16,760 bases of DNA from an uncultured Burkholderiales bacterium (GTDB lineage: Bacteria; Pseudomonadota; Gammaproteobacteria; Burkholderiales; Burkholderiaceae_C), in the NCBI GenBank assembly GCA_903856995.1, contig CAIODK010000117.1:1-16760 (forward strand), given 5' to 3'. The notes beneath the pieces were generated by a model. That model had not been told where the DNA came from, made no database searches, and was given only the letters and a program-made list of their open reading frames with translations. The position numbers were made by a program, and so were the translations under genes. This document shows positions 5,518-12,074 of this stretch, one piece after another; position 1 is the stretch's first letter, and every line of letters starts with the position of its first letter.

Positions 5518-8500
5518 CGATTTCCGAACTATGCATTCGTCGTCCGGTGATGACGATTCTGCTTTCCATGGCGACCGTGGTGGCGGGTGTCATCGCGTAC
5601 ACCAAAATCCCCGTTGCAGCACTGCCTAGCTTTAACAGCCCAGTCATTCAGGTATCGGCCACCTTGTCGGGTGCGAGCCCTGAAAACATGGCCGCTTCTG
5701 TGGCCTTGCCTTTGGAGAAAGAGTTCTCCACGATTGACGGTATCACCGTCATCAGCTCAACCAACTTTTTGAGCACGACCAGCATCACGCTGGAGTTCAA
5801 CAACGACCGCGATATCGACAAAGCGGCGGTCGACGTCCAGGCTGCGCTGTTGCGCGCCCAACGCCGGTTACCGATTGAAATGACCACGCCTCCGTCGTAC
5901 CGCAAGGTCAACCCTGCGGACGCGCCTGTGTTGTTCATGACCTTGAGCTCTCCGTCGATGGACTTGTTTGAAGTCAGCGACTATGCGGAAAACCTGATTT
6001 CTCCTAACTTGTCGACCATCGACGGTGTGGCGCAAGTGTTGGTCTATGGCCAAAAGCGCTACGCTGTGCGCGTGCGCGCCAACCCAGCCAAGTTGGCCCT
6101 GAATAACTTGACGATGGACGATGTGGCCCAAGCGGTCAACAAAGCCAACTCAAATGCGCCTGTGGGCGTGTTGGACGGACCACGACAAGCGTTGACGATT
6201 TATGCCAACCCGCAATTGGTGCGTGCCAAAGAGTTCTCAGACCTGCTGATTGCACAGCGCAATGGTTTGCCTATTCGTTTGTCCGATGTGGCGGTGGTGA
6301 GCGAGAGCTACGAACAGGTAAAGACCAGCGGCTCGTTCATGGGTGAACGTGCAGTCATCATCGCGGTGCTGCGCCAACCGAGTGCCAACACCGTCAAGGT
6401 GGTGGATGGCATCCGACGCATGATCCCGCAGTTTGAAAAGCAGATGCCGGGTTCGATACAGATCAACTTGCTGAACGACCGCTCGATGTCCATTCGCGAG
6501 TCGATTCACGACGTGAACTTAACTTTGGCATTGACCATCACTTTGGTTGTTTTGGTCATTTTCTTGTTCCTCAAACATGCGGCTGCCACCATCATTCCCG
6601 CGTTGAGTTTGCCGGTGTCTTTGATTGGTGCTTTTTTCTTGATGTACTGGATGGGTTACAGCCTTGACAACGTGTCGTTGCTGGGCATCACGCTGGCCGT
6701 TGGGTTGGTGGTGGATGACTCGATCGTGGTGCTCGAGAACATCGTGCGCTATGTAGAGGAGGGCATGCACCCTCTCAAGGCAGCCCTGAAGGGCAGTAAA
6801 GAAGTGGGCTTCACCATCATCTCGATTTCGATTTCGTTGGTGGCGGTGTTCATCCCGATCTTTTTCATGCCTGGGCCCATCGGTTTGCTGTTCCGCGAGT
6901 TTGCGGTGGTAGTGTCGCTGTCGATTTTGGTGTCCGCGGTGGTCTCGCTGACCTTGGTCCCTATGCTGTGTAGCCGCTTTTTGCCCAAGCATGGCGAAGA
7001 GCCCAAGGACTACTGGATCACCGTCAAATTTGACGAAATCTTCCATGCCGTGTTGCGTAAGTACGAATCAACCTTGGATTGGTGCTTGGCGCATCAACGC
7101 TATGTGCTGGGCGTGGCGATCGGCACGTTTGTTGTGACCATTGCCATGTACATCTGGGTCCCCAAAGGTTTCTTTCCCGAGGAAGATTTGGGACAAATTT
7201 TGTTGACAACTGAAGCCTCTGAAGATATTTCTTTCGGTGCGATGTTGAAGCTGCAAGATCAAGCCGCTGACATGGTGAAGAACGACCCCAATGTGTTGAG
7301 CATGGTGTCGTTTGTGGGTGGTGGCGGTGCCAACGGCAACCTGCCTAACAACGGGCGTATGTTCTTGAACCTCAAACCCAAGAGCGACCGTGCGCCTATG
7401 CAAAAAGTGCTGGAAGGTTTGCGCGCAAAGTTCCGCACCTTGCCCGGTTTGAATGTGTACATGCGTCCGATTCAAAACTTGCAGCTGGGTGGCAAGGTCA
7501 GTAAGAGTCGTTACCAGTTCATCTTGCAAAGCGTGGGTTTTGACGGGGTGAACGAGTGGTCCGAAAAAATGGTGACCCAAATGCGTGGCGACCCCAGTTT
7601 CCGCGATGTCACCACCGACTCACAGCTCAAAGGTTTGAACGTGTTGGTGGACATCAACCGTGAAAAGGCCGCCAGTGCGGGTGTGTCGATGGCGGATATT
7701 CGCACCGCCTTGTACTCGTCTTATGGTGAGAAACAAATTTCAACTATTTACACCGCGGTCAATACCTACCAAGTCATTTTGGAATCATTGGAAGAGAGCC
7801 GCCAATTTGAAGCAGGCTTGAACGACATTTATGTCCGCGGGCGTGCCACAGACCGTTTGGTCCCGCTTTCCAGTGTTGCGACCTTCAAACGCTTCATTGG
7901 CCCCACGGCGGTGAACCACCAAGGCCAGATTCCAGCGGTGACGATTTCCTTCAACTTGGCGCCTGATGTACCTCTGGGTGATGCGACGTCGAAAATCAAC
8001 CAATTTGTAAAAGACATTTCATTGCCTGCCACCATCATCACCAGCTACGGTGGCGATGCTGCGGTGTTTCAGAGTGGTCAGTCGGGTCAGATCATTTTGT
8101 TGATCAGTGCGATCTTTGTGATCTATGTGTTGTTGGGTGTTTTGTATGAGAGCTACATCCACCCCTTGACCATCTTGGCCGGTTTGCCTTCAGCGGCCAT
8201 TGGTGCGCTGTTGTTTTTGCGCCTGTTTGGAATGGAGCTGACCATCATTGCCACCATCGGTATCTTGTTGCTGATTGGTATCGTGAAGAAGAACGCGATT
8301 TTGATGATCGACTTTGCGCTCGAAGCCCAACGCCAACACGGCATGACACCGCGTGATGCTATTCGTTCTGCTTGCTTGACGCGATTTCGCCCCATTTTGA
8401 TGACCAGCTTAGCGGCCATGATGGGGGCTTTGCCTATTGCTTTGGGGCTAGGCGCAGGCGCTGAACTGCGCATGCCATTGGGTGTGGTGGTGGTGGGTGG

Positions 8501-8615
8501 TTTGGCGTTCTCGCAGGTGATCACGCTCTACATCACGCCCGTGATCTACATCTACCTTGAAAAGTACAGCGGAACCGGTCCTAAGGAAATCCCCGCGGAG
8601 ATGATGCCTTATTAA
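5514..8615 (+). CDS. RND multidrug efflux transporter permease (HAE1 family, MdtC/MexF-type)
   Basis: Proton-driven inner-membrane pump of the hydrophobe/amphiphile efflux-1 family; 1033 residues is full length. The N-terminus (IRRPVMTILLSMATVVAGVIAY) is TM1. The first large periplasmic loop carries YRKVNPADAPVL and the porter subdomains. A bundle of TM helices follows at about 335-490, with the proton-relay pair Asp401-Asp402 in GLVVDDSIVVLENI, corresponding to Asp407/Asp408 of AcrB. The second periplasmic loop runs from about 560 to 855. The last TM bundle contains GIVKKNAILMIDFALE with the conserved lysine and FRPILMTSLAAMMGALPIALG. Overall it resembles the MdtB/MdtC branch more than AcrB; that branch assignment is from memory of the family. 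There is only one pump gene, so a homotrimer is expected. No outer-membrane factor follows, so a TolC-like channel must be encoded elsewhere. Its stop codon overlaps that of moeA. Confidence 0.94.
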   Translation: MTISELCIRRPVMTILLSMATVVAGVIAYTKIPVAALPSFNSPVIQVSATLSGASPENMAASVALPLEKEFSTIDGITVISSTNFLSTTSITLEFNNDRDIDKAAVDVQAALLRAQRRLPIEMTTPPSYRKVNPADAPVLFMTLSSPSMDLFEVSDYAENLISPNLSTIDGVAQVLVYGQKRYAVRVRANPAKLALNNLTMDDVAQAVNKANSNAPVGVLDGPRQALTIYANPQLVRAKEFSDLLIAQRNGLPIRLSDVAVVSESYEQVKTSGSFMGERAVIIAVLRQPSANTVKVVDGIRRMIPQFEKQMPGSIQINLLNDRSMSIRESIHDVNLTLALTITLVVLVIFLFLKHAAATIIPALSLPVSLIGAFFLMYWMGYSLDNVSLLGITLAVGLVVDDSIVVLENIVRYVEEGMHPLKAALKGSKEVGFTIISISISLVAVFIPIFFMPGPIGLLFREFAVVVSLSILVSAVVSLTLVPMLCSRFLPKHGEEPKDYWITVKFDEIFHAVLRKYESTLDWCLAHQRYVLGVAIGTFVVTIAMYIWVPKGFFPEEDLGQILLTTEASEDISFGAMLKLQDQAADMVKNDPNVLSMVSFVGGGGANGNLPNNGRMFLNLKPKSDRAPMQKVLEGLRAKFRTLPGLNVYMRPIQNLQLGGKVSKSRYQFILQSVGFDGVNEWSEKMVTQMRGDPSFRDVTTDSQLKGLNVLVDINREKAASAGVSMADIRTALYSSYGEKQISTIYTAVNTYQVILESLEESRQFEAGLNDIYVRGRATDRLVPLSSVATFKRFIGPTAVNHQGQIPAVTISFNLAPDVPLGDATSKINQFVKDISLPATIITSYGGDAAVFQSGQSGQIILLISAIFVIYVLLGVLYESYIHPLTILAGLPSAAIGALLFLRLFGMELTIIATIGILLLIGIVKKNAILMIDFALEAQRQHGMTPRDAIRSACLTRFRPILMTSLAAMMGALPIALGLGAGAELRMPLGVVVVGGLAFSQVITLYITPVIYIYLEKYSGTGPKEIPAEMMPY

Positions 8616-9895
8616 ATAACGCCGTCGAACATCATCACATCCACCTCGTCGCCTAGGGCGACGTTGCCTTGTGTGTGATGCAACACGATAAGACCGTTGC
8701 CTTGCACCATTGAGCTCAGTACGCCAGAGCCTTGGTTGCCCGTGATGCGCACTTGCAGCGTGCCGTCAGCGGCATTGCTCACAAACCCACGTTGGTATTC
8801 GGTGCGACCAGCTTTTTTGCGCAATGGCTCTAGGCACTTGGCACGTAGCATTGGCGTCGGCTGCGCGGTGCTACCCATCATGCGCAGGAGAGCAGGGCGA
8901 ACAAATGCAAGGAACGTGACCATCACTGCCACAGGGTTGCCGGGCAAGCCAAACAAGACCGACTTACCTATGCGGCCCACAGCCATGGGGCGACCCGGGC
9001 GCATGGCGATTTTCCAGAACGCCACATCACCCAGCTTTTTCATCATGGTTTTGGTGAAGTCGGCCTCACCTACGCTCACACCGCCGCTGGTGATGATGGC
9101 GTCTGCGTCATGCGCTGCTTTGGCAAAGGCGGCTTCTAGGAGCGCTGGGTCGTCGCGCACCACGCCCATGTCAATCACTTCGCAGCCTAGGCGCTTGAGT
9201 AAGCCGAACACGGTGTAGCGGTTGCTGTCATACACAGCACCTTCGCGGGGTGCTTCGCCGAGGCTCATCACCTCGTCACCCGTGGAGAAGTAGGCCACGC
9301 GTAAACGGCGATGCACGCGCACGTCGGGCAAGCCTAGGCTTGCCAACAAACCGAGTGCAGCGGGTGTGAGGTGTTGGCCCGCTTTCAGGGCGGGCTGCCC
9401 TTGCATCAGGTCTTCACCCGCCAATCGACGGTTGTCGCCGGCTTTCAACAGGTTGGCGGGAATGGCGATGCGCGTCACATCGTGTGCGTTTTGGATCTGT
9501 GTGAGCTCTTGCGGGACCACGGTGTCTAGGTTGTCGGGCAGGATGGCGCCCGTCATGATCTTTAGGCACTCGCCGGCGTTGACCTTGCCTTGCCATGCTT
9601 TGCCTGCGAGAGCTGTGCCGACCACGCACAAGGTCAAGGCTTGTCCTTCTTGCAGCTGTGAGGCATCGAACGCAAAGCCATCCATGGCCGAATTGTTGTG
9701 TGCGGGGACGTTGATGGGGGAGATGACGTCTGTCGCCAACACACGGCCTAGCGCGTCAAACAAAAACACGTCTTGTGAGCCATCGCCCGACACGGGTTGC
9801 ACCAGCTGCGTCAAAAATTCATTCACTTGCGAGACGCTCAGGGCTTGTGGGTCATAGCCATGCAGCGCGGCAGTGATGTCGTCAATGCTTTTCAT
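8612..9895 (-). CDS. moeA: Molybdopterin molybdenumtransferase MoeA
   Basis: Inserts molybdate into adenylylated molybdopterin, the last step of Mo-molybdopterin formation in the cytoplasm. 427 residues, usual length. Visible family signatures: ALGRVLATDVISPINVPAHN followed by NSAMDGFAF (about 48-76), GDEVM (206-210), the MoCF-biosynthesis/MogA-like domain with SGGVSVGEADF (270-280), MRPGRPMAVGRIG (298-310) and LFGLPGNPVAVMVTF (314-328), then domain IV with SSMVQGNGLIVL (394-405). The start forms ATGA with the mobA stop, so it is the third gene of a moaA-mobA-moeA operon. The stop shares the bases TTAA with the convergent RND gene. No clear intrinsic terminator follows. A second moeA paralogue elsewhere is common in this group, so the exact division of labour is uncertain. 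Confidence 0.95.
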   Translation of the reverse strand: MKSIDDITAALHGYDPQALSVSQVNEFLTQLVQPVSGDGSQDVFLFDALGRVLATDVISPINVPAHNNSAMDGFAFDASQLQEGQALTLCVVGTALAGKAWQGKVNAGECLKIMTGAILPDNLDTVVPQELTQIQNAHDVTRIAIPANLLKAGDNRRLAGEDLMQGQPALKAGQHLTPAALGLLASLGLPDVRVHRRLRVAYFSTGDEVMSLGEAPREGAVYDSNRYTVFGLLKRLGCEVIDMGVVRDDPALLEAAFAKAAHDADAIITSGGVSVGEADFTKTMMKKLGDVAFWKIAMRPGRPMAVGRIGKSVLFGLPGNPVAVMVTFLAFVRPALLRMMGSTAQPTPMLRAKCLEPLRKKAGRTEYQRGFVSNAADGTLQVRITGNQGSGVLSSMVQGNGLIVLHHTQGNVALGDEVDVMMFDGVI

Positions 9896-10533
9896 AGCGA
9901 GGCGGCATTCTCAAGTGTTTGTAAGTCCACCAAGGTGTTGACATTGGCAAAGGCCAGTGGGTCGTCGTGGGGGGCGTCAAATGGCACGACCACGGTCTTG
10001 TGCTGTGCCGTCCAGGCGTCAATCTTGCGGCCACCGGCGTGTGTGAACTTCACCAAACTCTCGGAAAGTTCGATCTTCATTAAGCAGAAGACAGGTTGGG
10101 TGCGAATGTCGCTGGTCCCATCTGCCTTGGTCTCAGGCGCTGCGGCCATGGCAATGTCGGCATCTTCTCGCACAAGGGCAGCGCCTAGTCGTTCAGCCAA
10201 GTCGAGCGGCAAGCGGGGCGTGTCACAAGGGACGCACAGGACATAGGATGTTTCAGCACGCTCTAAACCCACCAGAAAGCCCGACAAAGGGCCCGCAAAG
10301 TCAGCCGAGGCATCTGGCCACACGGCCGCTCCAAATGATTCATAGGCCGAGAGGTTGCGGTTGGCGTTGACCATCACGGTTTCGACTTGGGGTCCTAGCC
10401 GCATCAGAGTGTGCAAGGCGAGCGGCATGCCGTTGAAGTTTTGCAGTCCTTTGTCCACGCCGCCCATGCGGCTGCCGCGTCCGCCTGCCAAGATGAGGCC
10501 TGTGATGTCTTGAGGTTCGATGGTGTGGGTCAT
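9892..10533 (-). CDS. mobA: Molybdenum cofactor guanylyltransferase MobA
   Basis: Transfers GMP from GTP to Mo-molybdopterin, giving the bis-MGD cofactor used by DMSO-reductase-family enzymes such as nitrate reductase and formate dehydrogenase. 213 residues. The nucleotide-binding signature LAGGRGSRMGGVDKGL is at 15-30, DFAGPLSG at 78-85, the metal-binding Asp104 in VPCDTPRLP, and a late FANVNT (195-200) typical of MobA. The start ATG follows the moaA stop by 15 bases and lacks a strong Shine-Dalgarno sequence, suggesting dependence on moaA translation. The stop overlaps the moeA start. Presence of mobA implies that this organism makes the MGD form of the cofactor. Confidence 0.95.
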   Translation of the reverse strand: MTHTIEPQDITGLILAGGRGSRMGGVDKGLQNFNGMPLALHTLMRLGPQVETVMVNANRNLSAYESFGAAVWPDASADFAGPLSGFLVGLERAETSYVLCVPCDTPRLPLDLAERLGAALVREDADIAMAAAPETKADGTSDIRTQPVFCLMKIELSESLVKFTHAGGRKIDAWTAQHKTVVVPFDAPHDDPLAFANVNTLVDLQTLENAASL

Positions 10534-10548
10534 GAGGGGTGTGTCAGG

Positions 10549-11721
10549 TTAGCCGCCGATGTAGCTCATCTCGACGCGGCGCGCAGCAGATGTGCTGTCA
10601 GCGGGGAGGGAGGCGCGCAGTTCGGAGTAACGGTCATCGCGCCCTTGCCAAATGTGGCCGATGGCCGAGGCCATGTCGGTATCACTCACGTTGCTTTGGC
10701 GCATGAGACTCCGCAAGTCATAGCCCTGTGTGGCAAATAAGCAAAGGTAGAGCTTGCCCTCGGTCGAGAGGCGGGCGCGGTTGCAGTCGCGGCAAAACGC
10801 TTGGGTGACGCTGCTGATCACGCCCACTTCACCCAAGCATGGGTCAAACTGACCAGCGCCATTGGCATAGCCCCAACGCTGGGCAGTTTCGCCAGCTGCG
10901 CTGGCTTCTAGGGCCACCAGTGGGAACTCTTGTTGGATGTGTTGAATCACGTCTGACGAGGGCAGTACGTCGTCCATGCACCATCCGTTGGTGGCACCGA
11001 CGTCCATGTACTCGATGAAGCGCAGCGTGATGCCGCTGCCTCGAAAGTGGCGGGCCATGGGCAAGATTTGGTTGATGTTGGTGCGGCGTTTGACAACCAT
11101 GTTGATTTTGAGGCCAGTCAAGCGGCCTTGCGCATCAAGCCCCAATCCAGCGTCTTTGGCTGCGGCAATGCCGTCTAGCACCTCGGACACGGGGAAGTCC
11201 ACATCGTTCATAGCGCGGAAGATGGTGTCGTCTAAGCCATCGAGGCTGACGGTCACGCGGTTCAATCCGGCGTCTTTGAGTGCTTTGGCTTTGCGCGCCA
11301 GCAAGGAACCGTTGGTGGTGAGGGTGAGGTCCAGTGGCGTGCCATCGGGTGTTTGAATGTTGGCCAATTGGTCGACCAAGATTTCAAGGTTCTTGCGAAG
11401 CAGAGGTTCACCGCCAGTGAGCCGAATTTTTCGAACACCGTGGGCCACAAATACCTTGGCAAGGCGTGTGATTTCCTCGAAGTTCAACAAATCGCTGTGA
11501 GGCAGATAGGCATAGTCCTTGTTGAACACCTCTTTGGGCATGCAGTAGTTGCAACGGAAATTACAACGATCAGTCACGCTGATGCGCAAATCGTGCAATG
11601 GTCGTGCCAATCGGTCACTCAGCAAGCCATTGGCCTCAATCGGTTGCGAGGGGAGGGTGGCCGCCAAGGCTTGAAGCCGTTGATCGACCAGAGGGATGAC
11701 GCGTTCAGACATGGGATTCAT
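10549..11721 (-). CDS. moaA: GTP 3',8-cyclase MoaA (radical SAM)
   Basis: First step of molybdenum cofactor synthesis: converts GTP to 3',8-cyclo-GTP, which MoaC turns into cyclic pyranopterin monophosphate. 390 residues. The N-terminal radical-SAM cluster is CNFRCNYC (Cys53, Cys57, Cys60), with TGGEP at 102-106. The second 4Fe-4S cluster is formed by Cys310, Cys313 and Cys327 (CRDC then 13 residues). The C-terminus ends in the conserved GG pair needed for activity. The start at 11721 has AGG four bases upstream; the Met three codons later is less well spaced. An N-terminal extension of about 35 residues precedes the core, and the segment GLDAQGRLTG (about 193-203) looks like a small insertion before KINMVV relative to E. 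coli MoaA. First gene of the operon; an FNR-type box lies 29-42 bases upstream. Confidence 0.96.
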   Translation of the reverse strand: MNPMSERVIPLVDQRLQALAATLPSQPIEANGLLSDRLARPLHDLRISVTDRCNFRCNYCMPKEVFNKDYAYLPHSDLLNFEEITRLAKVFVAHGVRKIRLTGGEPLLRKNLEILVDQLANIQTPDGTPLDLTLTTNGSLLARKAKALKDAGLNRVTVSLDGLDDTIFRAMNDVDFPVSEVLDGIAAAKDAGLGLDAQGRLTGLKINMVVKRRTNINQILPMARHFRGSGITLRFIEYMDVGATNGWCMDDVLPSSDVIQHIQQEFPLVALEASAAGETAQRWGYANGAGQFDPCLGEVGVISSVTQAFCRDCNRARLSTEGKLYLCLFATQGYDLRSLMRQSNVSDTDMASAIGHIWQGRDDRYSELRASLPADSTSAARRVEMSYIGG

Positions 11722-11749
11722 TTTGCCTGACTGAAGAACACTTCACGCT

Positions 11750-11763
11750 TTGATGTAGATCAG
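11750..11763. promoter_or_regulatory. FNR/ANR-type (or CRP-like) binding site
   Basis: TTGATGTAGATCAG matches the FNR/ANR consensus TTGAT-N4-ATCAA at nine of ten fixed positions. It sits between moaA (minus) and the DUF3149 gene (plus). A class II FNR site centred at -41.5 would put a plus-strand start near 11798, 24 bases before the DUF3149 ATG, which fits. For moaA the box is only 35 bases from the start codon, so it would overlap the core promoter. A weaker relative, TTGAG-TGAG-AGCAA (eight of ten), lies at 11775-11788. No good -10 was seen for either gene. Confidence 0.5.
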
Positions 11764-11809
11764 TACGTGACACCTTGAGTGAGAGCAAAGTGGACCCATT
11801 GCAATTGAT

Positions 11810-11814
11810 AGGAG
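11810..11814 (+). promoter_or_regulatory. Shine-Dalgarno sequence of the DUF3149 gene
   Basis: AGGAG seven bases before the ATG at 11822. It supports translation of this very short gene. Confidence 0.8.
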
Positions 11815-11821
11815 TTATTCC

Positions 11822-11968
11822 ATGAAAGCTTGGGTTGATCTTTTTTCTACGGACTACGGTTTGATGAGTGTGGCGGTCATCGTTTTTATTTTGCTGATGG
11901 CTGTGTACTTCTTGCGTGTTTTCTTCGGTTTGATGGATGAAACGGGCAAGAGTACGCCCCACAAGTGA
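11822..11968 (+). CDS. Small single-span membrane protein, DUF3149 family
   Basis: A 48-residue protein starting MKAWVDLFSTDYGLMSVAVI. It matches my recollection of the DUF3149 family of very short betaproteobacterial membrane proteins; no function is established as far as I know. Residues about 14-36 form one hydrophobic helix (LMSVAVIVFILLMAVYFLRVFF), followed by a short polar tail (DETGKSTPHK). By the positive-inside rule the arrangement is ambiguous, since few charges flank the helix. A good AGGAG lies seven bases upstream, a terminator-like hairpin follows 20 bases after the stop, and an FNR-type box lies upstream, so it appears to be a monocistronic gene. Size and form resemble accessory subunits of membrane complexes, but that is only an analogy. 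Confidence 0.85.
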   Translation: MKAWVDLFSTDYGLMSVAVIVFILLMAVYFLRVFFGLMDETGKSTPHK

Positions 11969-11988
11969 GGCGATAGGTCGTTGTGTTT

Positions 11989-12024
11989 GCCAAGCCTCTG
12001 CAAATGGGCGAGGCATGGCGTTTT
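11989..12024 (+). terminator. Probable terminator of the DUF3149 gene
   Basis: GCCAAGCCTC at 11989-11998 pairs with GAGGCATGGC at 12010-12019 with one internal A-A mismatch and an 11-base loop, followed by GTTTT. The T run is short, so it may be inefficient. Confidence 0.5.
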
Positions 12025-12070
12025 GACAGAAACACAAACGCCCACCTCTCCATGGATGGGCGGGCGTTTG
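12025..12070 (-). terminator. Probable terminator of hppA
   Basis: CAAACGCCC at 12035-12043 pairs with GGGCGTTTG at 12062-12070 (nine pairs, plus two more after one mismatch); the loop contains the palindrome TCCATGGA. Read on the minus strand the hairpin starts four bases after the hppA stop and runs into a T-rich tract (TGTGTTTCTGTC). On the plus strand no T run follows, so the direction fits hppA. Confidence 0.6.
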
Positions 12071-12074
12071 GTTG

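Noticed and set aside
6519..7046. 175-codon minus-strand frame inside the RND pump gene
   Set aside because: His/Gln/Arg-rich shadow of the transmembrane-coding region; no start context or homology.
8647..8663. Perfect 7-bp hairpin CGTCGCC-TAG-GGCGACG near the moeA 3' end, as a terminator for the RND gene
   Set aside because: No T run follows on either strand, and the sequence is ordinary moeA coding DNA (ALGDEVD).
11722..11821. Molybdenum cofactor riboswitch upstream of moaA
   Set aside because: The 100-base gap is shared with a divergent gene and is too short for the known element; no matching conserved stems were seen.
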